Origin: Anastrepha obliqua | Lineage: Eukaryota > Arthropoda > Insecta > Diptera > Tephritidae | Reading direction: 5' to 3' | DNA length: 64,000 bases | NCBI RefSeq assembly: GCF_027943255.1 | Contig: NC_072892.1 | Location: forward strand, 21,847,792 to 21,911,791 | Shown: piece by piece, positions 9,541-20,730 of the stretch | Position numbering within the stretch: the first letter of the stretch is position 1 | Layout of the letters: every line of letters starts with the position of its first letter | Program-made: the position numbers and the translations under genes | The notes under the pieces: generated by a model | Database searches by the model: none | What the model saw: the letters and a program-made list of their open reading frames with translations, nothing else | What the model was told of the DNA's origin: nothing

Positions 9541-10295
9541 AACATAGTCCTATTAAATTAAAAAATAATAAGAAGAAAAGTAAAAAATTAAGTCCAAAAT
9601 GATAAAAAAATTAAATAAAAATTAAAAAATTTAATATTTAAAAATTTAATGAAAAATGCAACATGCATAAAAAAATTAAAAAAAAAATATATTAGAAAAT
9701 TAAATAAAAATTACAAAAATTAAATAAAAAATTATATGAAAATTTAAAATTTAAATAAAAAATTTTATGAAAAATGGAGCATGCATAAAAAACTTAAAAA
9801 ACAATAAAAAATATAAGAAAATTACAATAAATTAAAATGATATGAAAATTTAAATATTAAATAAAAAAGTGTATAAAAACTGATACACCAAAGTAAATTA
9901 AATAACAACAATAAAAAAATTAAACAAAAAACAATAAAAAATATTAGAAAATTAAATAAAAATTAAAAACTAAAATAAAAAATTATACGAAAACTTAAAA
10001 ATTAAATAAAAAGTTATAAAAATATTATATGAAGATTTAAAAATTAAAACTAAATTAAAAAATATTAATAAAAAAATTAAAAAATTAAATCAAAAATGTT
10101 AAAAAAATTTAAAAATTAAAAAAAAATGATAAAAAAACTAAGTGAAAAATAAAATATACATTAAAAAATTAAACAAAAAACAATAAAAAAATATAAGAAA
10201 ATTAAATAAAAAAATTATATGAAAATTAAAAAATTAAATAAAAAATTATATAAAAATTTATACAAAAAGTTAAATAAAAAAACACATTTTAATAT
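9541..10295. repeat. A-rich degenerate array
   Basis: About 750 bp of AAATTAAATAAAAAATTATA-type words with repeated phrases (a GCATGCATAAAAAA word near 9660 and again near 9780). No coding content. It continues the tract that precedes the mariner at 8110-8280. Confidence 0.6.
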
Positions 10296-12083
10296 AAATA
10301 AATAATCGTTCAATTGCTGCACGCAGCGTTGTTACTATTGTGAACACACCTTTGCATTCTCATAAACTGAGCTTTTCTTTTAACAGAATTCGCGCTCTGC
10401 ACTGAATATGCACAAATGCCTCGTCCTAAAGGCCCATATTTCGAGTAAATTCATCACAAGAGTTTTTCTAAAGTAAATTGCTAATATACCTATGCACCTA
10501 CGCTCGGACTGTTTCTTCAGTTTTATAGTAACAAATGTAAGCTGAACAATTCATTCCATTTCCATCCCAAAATTATAAATTATTTTCTAATTCGACATAT
10601 AAAAGCTGTCACCTGTAGAGGTACTAATAAAAAATAAAATTATGCCCATGTCATTTTATGAACAAATGCAGAAATCCCATAAGAAATCCCTTTTTTGAAC
10701 AAGTACAATAATCCCATAATGAAAAGTCGAGCAAAAACTTGCTAGCCAACAGCCCAGCAACACTACTCCAATCGATTAGTACAGGCACCACAATGTGGGC
10801 TTTTACCCATTTGTTAAATGGCATGATTCAACACTTAGTGGACCATTCATATAATAAATATAAATATTAGTACGCATCCTAAAAGCAGGCAACAATCCAG
10901 CATTTATTATGCAAATAAAAATTGCAAATTTAAATTAATGCGCAACGTAATAAAATACCAACACAGACAAAAATGCAGCAAATGACATGAATGCATTCGT
11001 GTGAGTGCGCCTAAAAAGCCGTCACTAGTTACACTATTCAACAAATTTTATGCGCGCACAGCAAGGCGCAGTGCCCAGTAGCAGATGATTGTAAAGTATG
11101 AGTGTTGTTTTTTTAGATAATTGTGCTGGATAATTGTAAATGATTAATTAAAATTTAATTTCAAACGCTTTGCATGGAAAATTGCCAACAAGTGATTGCT
11201 GGAGCGCACAAAAGTATGCTAGCTAACATAAAATTTCCCTGTGTGTGCTTAAAAATTATAATTAAATTTCCGCCTAACGCCATCACTCACAGCTTAGCTG
11301 GTGCTCATTTGTGTTGCCTAATTGCTTGCTTTATTTATAATATTTATTTGTTTAAATATCGTTTTTATGTGGCGTAATTTGTTGTTTTGTTGTTGGCAAT
11401 TGAAATATGAAACAAAGGCGCAACAGCCGCAATCCACAAAAATAAAATGCAACCATTTTCAGCAACCAAAGCTGATTGCTGCCATTAACTTTGCACGCAT
11501 GTGGGCACGGCTGCCCTCATTTTACATGGGCATTATGCAAAAAACCATTACAAGTTACTATTTTAATGTGTGGTTTTTGTTTATGCAAACATTTTCGAAT
11601 TACTAAAATTCATTTGTAATATTTTTGACACTTTACGCGCAGCTACATTGCAATGTGCAATTTGTTTTGTTTTTAGTAGCCTTCTATTCATTTTCTCTGT
11701 TTATTCAGTACTACCAAACAATTTAGTGAAACTTGTTTTTTCTGATGATTTTGCCCTTTTCTTTTTTTCTATTGGAATTATTTGCCATATTTCAATTAAA
11801 ATTTCAATAACCGCATGATTGGAGCTTATAAAATTTGGTATTTGGATTGTTCGTGCCTGGCAAATTTATAACAATCACTTCGAAATTGGGCCAATAAATA
11901 TTTATAAACACTTTTGCGGTTTTCTGAATTTTCATTTAGTAAATAATCGCACGCAGCAAGTATTCGCAATTTAGTTGGTTTGCATATTTTATTAAATTTA
12001 TTTAGTCAATCGGAAAACCGGTAATGTAATCAACGTCACACAAATTTGGTAAAGGAGAAGAGGCTAATATTTCAGCGTATTAC
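10296..12083. other. Non-coding stretch, no feature recognised
   Basis: AT-rich, with no recognisable gene or element end. Frames of 67-94 codons between 11174 and 11818 overlap one another and are rich in Phe/Ile/Cys from composition. They lack any domain pattern. Confidence 0.4.
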
Positions 12084-12632
12084 TCTATGAACAGAAAGTA
12101 CGGGGAATGTTTAAATAAAACAAAACAGAATTAAATTTCAGGCAAATTTATTTTATCTCCTACAAAATATGGCCCATCTGAAGCAACACACATGTGCCAA
12201 CGTTTAACCTAGTCCTCCATGCATCCCTGGTAGGCCGCCGAAGGTATGGCCTTCAGCTCCTTCGTCGCATTCTCTTTGATCTCCGCTATCGACTGAAATC
12301 TCCTTCCACGACGTGGCCACTTCAACTTGGGGAAACAAAAAGAAATCACACGGTGCCATATCCGGCGAACACGGTGCTTTCACGGTGGTATTTACTTGGT
12401 GTTTGGTCAAATAATCCAGCACAATTTGGGCTCGTTATCATCATGCAATATCCAAGAATTGTTTGCCCACATTTCCGGCCGTTTGCGACGTACAACATTT
12501 GTCGAACGCTTCAAAACGGATAAATAATATTCTGTATTGACTGTCTGGCACGATGTAAGGTACTCATGGTGTCTTATACCTTGGCTATCGGAGAAAACAG
12601 TCAATCACCTGACCGGTACTTTTTGATCATAG
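12084..12632 (-). mobile_element. Internally deleted mariner, both ends kept
   Basis: Both ends are recognisable: CTATGAACAGAAAGTACGGG at the left and, inverted, CTATGATCAAAAAGTACCGG at the right. At about 549 bp it has lost the N-terminal half of the transposase; the right inverted repeat is followed almost at once by mid-protein sequence. The element therefore kept the parts needed in cis and lost coding capacity, the classic non-autonomous mariner structure. Confidence 0.75.
12138..12604 (-). pseudogene. mariner transposase C-terminal half, frameshifted
   Basis: Reading the minus strand, the remnant gives HHEYL..GQTVN-like text (TSCQTVNTEYYLSVL), then VRRKRPEMWANNSW and ILHDDNEP, where the second catalytic Asp is retained. 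After a frameshift near 12415 comes SPDMAPCDFFLF, the third Asp block, and finally VKRWHMCVASDGPYFVGDKI with a stop at about 12138. This is the common insect mariner type with a RWHMC...SDGxYF ending, different from the mellifera copy at 8283. The DNA-binding domain and first catalytic Asp are absent. Confidence 0.8.
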
Positions 12633-12779
12633 GGTACTTTTAGTTTTCCCAGAAAAAGGTCTTAGAAAACATTGAAATGGAGTTCTGTTAATTTTTGGAT
12701 CCCATAACTTGAAAGAAAAAGAACTTTTAACTTCACAGCAAAAGTAAGAAACTAAAAAAAGTAAAGCTCCCTGCTCTCT
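12633..12779. other. Short spacer, nothing recognised
   Basis: Sequence between the deleted mariner and the antisense LINE. No motif could be assigned. Confidence 0.3.
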
Positions 12780-13945
12780 ACATTTTCTGCATTCCTCGCT
12801 GTTCGAGGACAGCTGCTGACCCATGTACCTTCAGCACGCCTATCACAGTTCTACAATTTCTTCATGTTGGAGATAGCATAAGTCGAGTACCACTGTGATC
12901 GTCATGTTTAGACATGATCTTAGCACCTCTTGCAAGTGGACAAGAACTCCCAACCTGTCCTGGTTAATCTGCTCATGTTTTCATCTAGTTCGTTGTATAG
13001 TATTCGTCTTGACTTTGGTATTTCGTATACAAGACCCGAGAAAGAGAGTCCCTGTTTTTCGCTATATCGTCTACTATCTCGTTCCCTTCAATGCCCTTAT
13101 GGCCAGGAACCCAAGCGAAATGAAGCTTACAATTCGCTGCCAGCCTTTCCATTGCCTTCCTGCTCTGAAGACCGATCTTGGACGTTATACTAAACGATGT
13201 GCTTGCTGTAATGGCTGCGTGACTATCTATGCAAAAGTTTGCCTTGGAATTGGTCCCAGAAGCATGCTAGGTATGCTGCCTTTCCAACTGTGAAAAGCTC
13301 AGCCTAGAATACACTGCAGTAATCTGGAAGCTTAAACAAGTCTAAGCTTAAGTATAACTCTGAACAATATATCCCAGCTCTCTCCAGTGGAGAAGGCATT
13401 TTAGAACCGTCCATATAAAACTTAAGTTTATTGCGTTCGGAGCATCAGAGAGGGCGATAAGCCCAAGGTTGCCACAAGCATTTTTTTACATGCCTAAAGA
13501 ACTATATTGGCTTTTTCACCCTTTCCTCGACATTTTGCGGGCACAATAGCTGGCTGTCTAGTTCCACACGAAGGTACTGTGTGTGGTTTGAGAGTAAGTG
13601 CAGCACCGTTTAGTATTGGGGGCACCCACCATAAACAGGATCGTATCCGTTTTGTCCACATTTAGGCCTATTCATGCCTAAGCTGCTGAACCGATCTGAG
13701 AACATTTTATGGCAATGTCATCCGCATACGCTATTATCTTGGAGTTACCATGAAGTTTCTCAAAGCATCCCATAAGAGCGGTGGTAGTATACCACCCTGA
13801 GGAGTACCTCTGACCACTACTTTGACTAACCTAGCTTCGTTCCATTCCGCTCTTATTCTTCTGCGGCCTAATAGATTTTTGATTCACATATGAATACGGG
13901 TTCTATACGTAGCGTCTCTAAGCTATTCACTATAGCCTTACAATT
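12780..13945 (-). pseudogene. Antisense LINE relic: RT, RNase H and zinc knuckle
   Basis: On the minus strand, starting near 13945, the decayed frames give VRGTPQGGIPP (RT motif upstream of the active site) and IIAYADDIAIK (the YxDD box, about 13700-13735). GLNVDKTDTILF-like text (13640-13680) follows, then RNase H with IDSHAAITA and HFAWVPGHKGIEGNEIVDDIA (about 13060-13120). A terminal SSNSEECRKCREQGA knuckle lies near 12790. The order RT, RNase H, CCHC fits the I/R1/LOA group. Stops and frameshifts are frequent, so it is old. The open frames on the plus strand here (for example 12895-13293) are shadows of it. Confidence 0.8.
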
Positions 13946-15940
13946 AACTAAAAACTACAAACCTAGAAACATTAAAAAAATCCTGAAGTACTGGTAAATA
14001 CGCAATCGAGCGGTGTTTTTGAGAGCAATGATTATTTCGGGCCACTACAAATTAAGCCATATTTACTAATTTTATTATAAACAAGATTGAATGGCATATT
14101 ATACAAGTTGATAGCCTGAGTCATTAGTATATCCCAACTAAACATGAAGCACTCGGCATTCAACTAAAATCCGCATTGCTCTTCTTTATATATTTTAAAC
14201 TACCCATATATTGCAAACATTTAAAGTTGTATAGCTACTCTTCTTGCTGTGGACTCCTGAAACATATCAGAAACCAGGTCAGTCAGGTAGTGTTTTAGAA
14301 GGTAGTGTTTTAGAAGGTAGTGCTCGAAAGAAGGTAGTCCTCAGTATATGGGTATTGACATCGCTAGGAAACTAAGAAGCTTTCACTTCATCAAAACAGC
14401 TATACAAACGATGGAGGCCTCTGGCAGAAAACTTTTAGATATGGCTTGGAGTCAAAGCTGAAAGTTAATAGCTTAACTTTGCAATCGATTTGCCCGTCAC
14501 ATTATCAGGTTTTTTTCCTTGACTTGTTGAACAAGAGATAACCAGGGGCGCATTAATTTTAATTTCATTATCTTCACTTTTTTATTGGAGGGCCAGTAGT
14601 CTTGGGAGAGCACTTTCGAACAGCTAAACTAACATTAACATGCCAAAAACAATGTAAAGCAGATATTCTAGGAAAATTTTATGGGTTGGAAAGATGACAG
14701 ATCTATGGCTGGACAACTAGAAAAACTGAAAAGTATAGAAAAACAAAATTGTGAACGTTTTGAAACGCATTTGTGGATATCTCTAAATGTAGCCAAGTGA
14801 CCACTAAGACTCTGTCCAATTTATATCCAAGCTAGCAAAGGAGTGCTATGTTATGACAGTCTTTTTTTTTTCTGAAAACAAAAAAAGTACAAGCTTACTG
14901 CCTAACTGGCCTGTTTTTTTATATTTTTTTTTTTTGTTTTTTTTTTTTTTTTTTTGAAGAAGGTTTACATCAAAAGCTTCTCATGGCTACCTAGCTTCCG
15001 AAACATTGTGAACAATAGGGCTGGAACTATTCTCTGGTTTTAACATAAGAGTACATCAATGAACCAATAAACGGAGAGCGAGCTAGTAATGCAATGTTAT
15101 AGGGTGCCTCAGATGGATGAATGCCATTGAGTACTCTATAGCGGAAAGAATATAGAAGCACAAGATTGCCCACTGGCTCACTAGTATTCTATTATAAACA
15201 GCTGTCATTGAGAAGATATGAAATGTCAGTGTATACCCCAGAACGACCATACTTTTATTTCTAGTAATTAGAAAATTGGTCTAGAAAGCGGCAGTATTAA
15301 AAAGACTAAAATAGTATAACAGTATTTTTCATGCATATTCCTTCGGCATTTGTGAGCCTCATCTGCGGCTGTCTCGAATGAAATGGTAAATGGAAGATAA
15401 GAATGAAATGGTAAATGGAAGATAAGATCATATATCTGTAATACTCAGAACTATTGTGCATACATATAAGTATGTATATTGTACAGTAGTTGTTTGCCTC
15501 TGTCCTCCAAATTCGTCGCAACTATTTGTCTGTTTTAGTTCAAACTCTGTCAGCTGAGGGCAAGCTTAAATCAAGAGTAAGAGAGCTAAGTAATTTTCAT
15601 ATCGGGAAAATATATTTTTTACTCAATTTGAGCTAAAGTTTAATAACCTAAAATTTAAACTGAAACCCGGTTTGATACCAGCGATGATTTTGAGGTTACT
15701 TAGAGCAAATATTAAAAGCCAAAAGCTGGTGACCTAGAAACAGGTTTTCAATTAAGGTAATTGTGGAAGTGAAACTCACATTTCAACCGAGTTGTGGTTG
15801 CAAATTTTTATTATTAATTGCAAAACTCTGCGCTTCACCTTAACAGTACCGACATTTATTAAAGGGTGGGCCATCGTCTAGTTTCTTTTTATATCATATG
15901 TTATAGTATTTGGCGATTGGCAGATATGTTGCCTTCAAAT
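13946..15940. other. Non-coding stretch with small tandem duplications
   Basis: No gene recognised. Two local tandem repeats are visible: GGTAGTGTTTTAGAA-like units, about three copies at 14290-14340, and a 25-bp unit, AATGAAATGGTAAATGGAAG plus five bases, twice in a row at about 15378-15425. A long poly-T tract occupies 14916-14957. The phrase AAAGGGTGGGCCATC at 15861 resembles the tip of a rosa-mariner inverted repeat, but no partner was found. Confidence 0.4.
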
Positions 15941-16572
15941 GGTACAAAATTAAATGATAAAAAATGTGTAAAAGTTAAAATAAATCAGATAAAAGATATA
16001 AAATTAAAATATAAAGAAAAACATTTATTTCAGAAAAACCTAAAAATATAAAAAAACAAAAGAAATATTGTAAAAAATATGAAACTAAATTATAAAAAAT
16101 TAAAAGAAATTTAGAAACATATAATAAATTTACAATTTCTCGTATCAAATAGAAAAATTTATATTAATTTATAAAAATATATTAATTGAGTTAACCAGAA
16201 TTGGAAAATTTTAATATATAAAGAACAAAAATAAATTAAATAAAAAATATGAAATTAATTATAAAAAAAATAAATAATATTTATAAAAATTTTAAAATGT
16301 AATAAATAATATAGAAACGAAAACTACAAAAAATTAAATAAATGAAATAAAAAATATAAAATTAAATTATAAAAAGAAAATTCAATATAGAAAAACTCAA
16401 AAATATAAATAATATAAAAAACACACACAAAATCTGAAATTTAATTATAAAAAATTAAATCAAACTTAGAAAAAGTTAAAAAAAGTTTAAATATGTAAAA
16501 TATAAAAATGTATATGATAAATTTAATTTAATTTAAAAAATTAAATACAATTAACAAGAATTCAAAAATTTG
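15941..16572. repeat. A-rich degenerate array (left flank of the palindrome element)
   Basis: Low-complexity AAATATAAAA/AAATTAAAT text. The phrase TTAACCAGAATTGGAAAA near 16184 recurs as TTAACAAGAATTCAAAAA at 16549, and again at about 19112 beyond the inserted element. This suggests a tandem period of a few hundred bases, interrupted by the 16577-18689 insertion. Confidence 0.55.
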
Positions 16573-16590
16573 TATATGGGCATTTCTCCA

Positions 16591-16973
16591 ATGTCGAATG
16601 CGACATTCGTACGCATTCAAAGTGAAAAAAAACATATACCAAAACATTATTTTATTTTGACAAAAGGCGAAAGCTATAGCACTTCATTAGCACTATGATT
16701 GGTGCTAAGGTTGATTTTGGGAAATTGCTCGTTTTCAAAATAATTACAAAAAATCAAGACATTCGCATGCGACAAAAACAGAAGTCGCTTTCAAAGGAAA
16801 ATAATCAAACACTTTTTTCAGCGAAACCTGAAGAAATATATTAATGCGACTAATTTTTAAATATTATGCATTGATGTATCTTAATAATGCTTTTTATTTT
16901 ATTCAAAAATATTAAGTAGTTTATTTTTTATTTAATTTTAATCACTGTCGCACGCGACATGTCGCATGCGACA
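16591..16973. promoter_or_regulatory. Subterminal palindrome cluster, left side
   Basis: ATGTCGAATGCGACAT at 16591-16606 starts 14 bp inside the element end. TCGCATGCGA follows at 16763-16772, then two directly abutting palindromes, TGTCGCACGCGACA and TGTCGCATGCGACA (sharing an A/T join), at 16946-16973. Repeated perfect dyads beside a transposon terminus are expected of transposase (or repressor) dimer-binding sites; that role is inferred. CG-rich words stand out sharply from the roughly 80% A/T background. Confidence 0.6.
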
Positions 16974-17185
16974 TTTTGATCCATCATACTTTTTATGTTT
17001 ATTTTTTTAGTTTTTATGTAATTAGACATGCAAAAGATGATTATAAATGATTTTTAATATATTCATTTTATTTATTTTCACAACCAAAATTATAAACTTA
17101 ACAAAATATCTTCAATAAAGAAAAACAAAAATAAGTACATATATTAATCTTATATATTATGTAAAAACAAAGAACGGAAACTAAC

Positions 17186-18030
17186 TTAACTGAGAATAGT
17201 ATTACTAATGTCAAATAAAGTTCCTTTAATGGAATATGCAGTCCTAGCTGCTTCTAACTGTTGGCCATCGCAACAAAACGAATGCAACTGGGATATACCT
17301 GGAATATTTTTCACTTCCTTCCATTTTTTGTCCAACTTATAATGAAGAGACAAATTTTCAATTTGAGCAGATGGCATAAAATACATTTTAATTCCATTTG
17401 TGTTGTTTTGTGCACATTTATAAAACGATAGTGCATCTGGTAAAACAACGTTTTTAGATTTTGTTATTTGCCACACTTTTCTTTTAATGACGGCTCCAAC
17501 TCCATCAACGGCTCCCTTTCCGTGAGAATTGGCATTACTAGTCATTAACATAAAGCGCTTAGCTACTAATTTGCCTCCAATTATAATGGCGTCTTTCTTT
17601 CCCGAATGCACACTAATATTATCATTCTGATAAAAAGCATTGATGGCATTGTTTAACGGTTCTGCTGGATTGGTTAACGTTTTTCTTTTCTTCAAACTGC
17701 TTATATTTTTTTACCAGGACTTCAAGAACTTTTAGTCTTCTGTGCATGTCTTTTGGCATCGCTTTCTCCACTTTTTTAACAGCTTTCGCCAAGGTTTGTC
17801 TACATTCGTAAGATGCGTTTTAGCTTTGACGTGCATATGACATTCCATTTTCTAAGAGTTTTTGGCGCCTCTCTCGTTGTCGTATGCGATTATATTTCCG
17901 TTTTTCTTCAGCCAGCGCTCCACGTCTGTCTAGCTTTCCGCATTCTTTCCATGTTTCTTAATTTATAGTTTTGTAATTTTGTTTCATCATCCTTTAACCT
18001 CTCTCCACCGTTTACAGTTCACCTTATTTT
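17186..18030 (-). pseudogene. Unnamed invertebrate TE-type protein, N- and C-terminal parts, middle missing
   Basis: The final 169 codons (17695-17186) are open and contain SHGKGAVDGVGAVIKRKVW, then SFYKCAQNNTNGIKMYF and a conserved-looking LHSFCCDGQQLEAAR tail. Upstream, in shifting frames, are RERLKDDETKLQNYK, EEKRKYNRIRQRERRQK and QTLAKAVKKVEKAMPKD. This is a basic, coiled-coil-like N-terminal region followed by a QTL.KAV.K.EKA.P block. I recognise the pairing of such a basic N-terminus with a SHGKG-DG-(V/I)G-KR C-terminus from multi-copy uncharacterised invertebrate proteins that behave like transposon genes. The expected several hundred residues in between, where catalytic residues would lie, are absent. 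Calling it a transposase is inference from its place inside a TIR-bounded element. Confidence 0.55.
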
Positions 18031-18147
18031 TCTCGCCGCCGTTTTTACTTATATACATTCAAAAATTTTATATTTTGTATTTACATATACTAATAAAGAT
18101 ATTTTCGAACGAAAATTTATTTTGAATCTGTACATTTTACACTTACG

Positions 18148-18330
18148 ATGTCGCACGCTACAAGCTTTAAATAAGTAAAAAAGAGCAAAGCGCTGATTAT
18201 TTTCCAGCAAAGTTTTGTTTATTTAATTAGCAATAAAAATATCTATTTGCTACTAATATTTGATGCAAATTGAACAAATACCTTCGACTCACTGATAACA
18301 AATGTTCTTTTTCAATGTCGCACGCGACAT
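18148..18330. promoter_or_regulatory. Subterminal palindrome cluster, right side
   Basis: ATGTCGCACGCTACA (18148-18162, one base off a perfect dyad) and ATGTCGCACGCGACAT (18315-18330, perfect) mirror the cluster at the other end of the element. They lie upstream of the minus-strand coding remains, so they could act in both transposase binding and promoter autoregulation (inference). Confidence 0.55.
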
Positions 18331-18693
18331 CGACTTATACGGTAAATCAAACTAAAAAATTTACCGTAATTGGCAATCGCATCGTTCCTTTTACATTTTT
18401 CTTACATTCTTTACATATAAACCGAGATTTAAAAAAGCAAATGTGACGGCATAATACATCTCATCATGATCATTAATCAAAACAAAACATGCAAAAGAAA
18501 TGTTTAAAATGGAACTTTTGCACTGGTTCGACTTTGCATTCGAATATTTCAAAATGTGGTTTGTGCAAATGTAAAATTTGTTTACATTAGTTACATTTGA
18601 TAGATTCCCTATAAAAATATGTTAAAACAACATAATTTTATAGACTTTGAATTTTTTGGCTTCGGTTGACATTTCTGTGGAAATGCCCATATA

Positions 18694-19135
18694 CAAAAAA
18701 ATATACGAAAATAAATGAAAACAAATGAAAAGAAAAATAAAAATATGTAACTAGATTTTTAAACAATTATACTATAAAATTTCAAAGATAGAAAATAATG
18801 TAAAAATAAAAAATAGGTGAAATAAAAACTAAGAAATTAAGTCATAAAAAAATTATTTAGAAAAAATTGGAAATTTATATATGAGAAAATTTAAAATAAA
18901 TGAAGTAAAAATACGAAATTAGATTAAAAAAATTATATAAAATTTAGACAAATTTTAAAATATAGAAATAAAACGAAATGAAACGAAAAATTTAAAAATA
19001 TAGAAACAAAATTAAAAAAAAAATATATCAATTAAAAATTAAATGGTTTTAAAAAGAAAATTTAAATTAAAAATGAAAATAAAGGAAATGAAAGATATGA
19101 AATTAAATGATGTTAACAAGAATTGAAAGCTTTAA
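18694..19135. repeat. A-rich degenerate array (right flank)
   Basis: Continuation of the 15941-16572 tract, with the same AAATTAAAT/AAAATAAA vocabulary. It ends with the recurrent TTAACAAGAATTGAAA phrase at about 19112. No coding content. Confidence 0.55.
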
Positions 19136-19199
19136 GAGGACAGATACCTGTAAAATTTCGAAAAAATATTTTTTTTTTCATAAAATGCTAATATAATTC

Positions 19200-19900
19200 T
19201 TTAAAAGTATGTCAAAAAATGTTTGGAACGTAAATTTAAGTATTTCTTATATTATAGATCGTGAACCGTGACGACTCTATTCTTTGCGTTCGAGCGCTGG
19301 GAGAGGTAAAGTTACGTTGCATTCAAACTTTAGACGCGTTTTTCTCAAAACTAATTTTTCGAATTGGCGTACACGATAACTCGAAAAGTTATTGACCGAT
19401 CTCCCTGAAATTTCGCACACATCTTTTTTATGAGATTTCTTTCTATGTGAGTTTAAAGTTTTCGAAAATTTTTGAAAAAATAATTTTTTCGAAGCAAAAG
19501 TAGAAGGAAAATTCGCCCCAAAATCCATTTTCTTTTTTGAAGCATTTTATTCAGCGATTTTTTTTTCATTTTTGTTTAATTCATATAGAAATTATGACAT
19601 TAATAAACAAAAAAATTTTTAGTCTTTTGTATTCAGGTCACTGACGCCGATGCTACAATGACCGCCGATTGAGAAGCCCCGCTGCGACCTTTCTGGAAGA
19701 ATTGAGTGTGCATCCGCCATTTTAAATGATTAAAATAAAAATAAAAAAATTCTTTATATTATTTTAATGTACATATAAATAAACTGTATGCCAATTTTGA
19801 AAAAAATATATTGACTTCTTCACTTTAAATAATTTTAATGAAAATCGGGGAAAATATGGCCGTTTACAATATTTTTTAATGGAAAATCATATAGAAATAA
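19200..19900. repeat. AT-rich repeat relic, family unknown
   Basis: The block at about 19305-19400 (ACGTTGCATTCAAACTTT, GCGTTTTTCTCAAAACTA, then CACGATAACTCG) has a counterpart at about 40765-40830 with the same order of words. This points to an interspersed repeat. The CGATAACTCGAAAAGTTATT stretch and GCCGCCATTTT-like words suggest a decayed DNA transposon. No coding evidence, ends not found. Confidence 0.35.
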
Positions 19901-19911
19901 AAAATTAATTA

Positions 19912-20190
19912 ATGGCAGTGCTTTTCGAAACGGACCAGTCGGAGACATTCCAAGCCAAAGCCAAAAACGTCTCAGAAGTAAAGAACCGAAGCCTGTTAAT
20001 GTGGCAGCAACGATGGCAGACCTCTGCTGAAGAACAGAACAAGAATTACATAGCAGTACCGCATTTCGACGAGTGGTCAAGTGGAAGACACGGAAATTAC
20101 TATTGTCTAGATTTTTAGTGCGCACGAATGTTTTAAGGATTGCCTCTTCAAATTCCGGAAATACCTCTTTAAAATGATGTTCCTTTATTT
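19912..20190 (+). pseudogene. R1-like LINE, RT C-terminal fragment
   Basis: Translation in one frame gives KNRSLLMWQQRWQTSAEEQ, then EWSSGRHGNYY. A shifted frame gives AHECFKDCLFKFRKY. These correspond to the R..S...WQ.RW, W...RHGE.N(F/Y)YL and GHGCF..YL...K blocks that end the RT domain in R1-clade proteins, just before the terminal zinc knuckle. Only this part survives; a stop and a frameshift separate the blocks. The minus-strand frame over the same bases is a shadow. Confidence 0.6.
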
Positions 20191-20370
20191 TCGCAGAAAA
20201 CAACTGGCTGTCTTTCTAGGAAGTCAACTATATGTAGAGAATTTATATCATAAGAAATTTATAACATAACAGACTAAAATGCCAAGTTACTTTAAAAAAA
20301 TACTTAAGCAGTTTGGCAAGAGTGGAATTTAATGGTAGTAGATAGAGCTGCTAAGCTCGTAAAAAAAACA

Positions 20371-20592
20371 GTGCGTGTAGCGTAGTGCTATACACATAAC
20401 AGAAGTGAAACTTTCAAGAAAGAGGGAGAGACTCGAGAGAGAATGAGAGAGAGAGAGAGAGAGAGAAAGAATATATCTAAATAAATTCACAACATTTGCA
20501 GAGAATAAAAATACACAAAATTTACAAAAATAGGAGAAGGGTCGACCGGTGTAGGTAAACGCCGGACACAAACCGTGGCAACAACGCGCACT
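20371..20592 (+). repeat. Interspersed 222-bp repeat, copy 1
   Basis: From GTGCGTGTAG to the GGCAACAACGCGCAC phrase this segment matches 63769-64000 over its full length, with scattered substitutions. Both include a (GA)n run (20439-20466) and a CGACCGGTGTAGGTAAACGC block. The second copy is cut by the window end, so the repeat may be longer. The absence of coding, and CA/GA-rich unstructured text downstream, suit a retrotransposon 5' UTR or an LTR piece. The family is not identified. Confidence 0.7.
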
Positions 20593-20730
20593 TCTTCGAA
20601 CGTTTATCACCCTCACAAACGCAGCGATTCCAGGACCACAGCAACGGCAAAAATTACCGCAAGGCAATACAAATACAAATCCGACGCCGGAATGGAGTAC
20701 GCACAAGCACTAGCCAGGAGACGGAAATAA

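Larger units (their letters stand above)
16577..18689 (-). mobile_element. 2.1-kb DNA transposon with GTCGC-GCGAC palindromes, unnamed family
   Basis: A 2113-bp insertion in an A-rich array. Its ends are TGGGCATTTC and the inverse GAAATGCCCA, flanked by TATA on both sides (16573-16576 and 18690-18693), so the duplication is TA or TATA. Behind the ends, ATGTC follows at similar depth on both sides. Palindromes of the form GTCGCNNGCGAC lie near both ends, and the minus strand carries coding remains (17186-18030). A terminal inverted repeat, short A/T target, clustered palindromes and an internal gene describe a cut-and-paste DNA transposon. I cannot assign a superfamily. The central coding region seems deleted, so the copy is probably non-autonomous. 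Confidence 0.7.

Noticed and set aside
11174..11818. Cluster of three overlapping plus-strand frames, hydrophobic
   Set aside because: Low complexity, mutually overlapping in different frames, no family signature.
12895..13293. 132-codon plus-strand frame
   Set aside because: Shadow of the antisense LINE RNase H region, whose minus-strand motifs are clear.
15861..15900. Possible rosa mariner inverted repeat (AAAGGGTGGGCCATC)
   Set aside because: No partner end and no TA-bounded element could be found.
16591..18330. CRISPR-like or restriction-site array from repeated GTCGC-GCGAC words
   Set aside because: Eukaryotic transposon context; repeats are short palindromes at irregular spacing, not repeat-spacer units.
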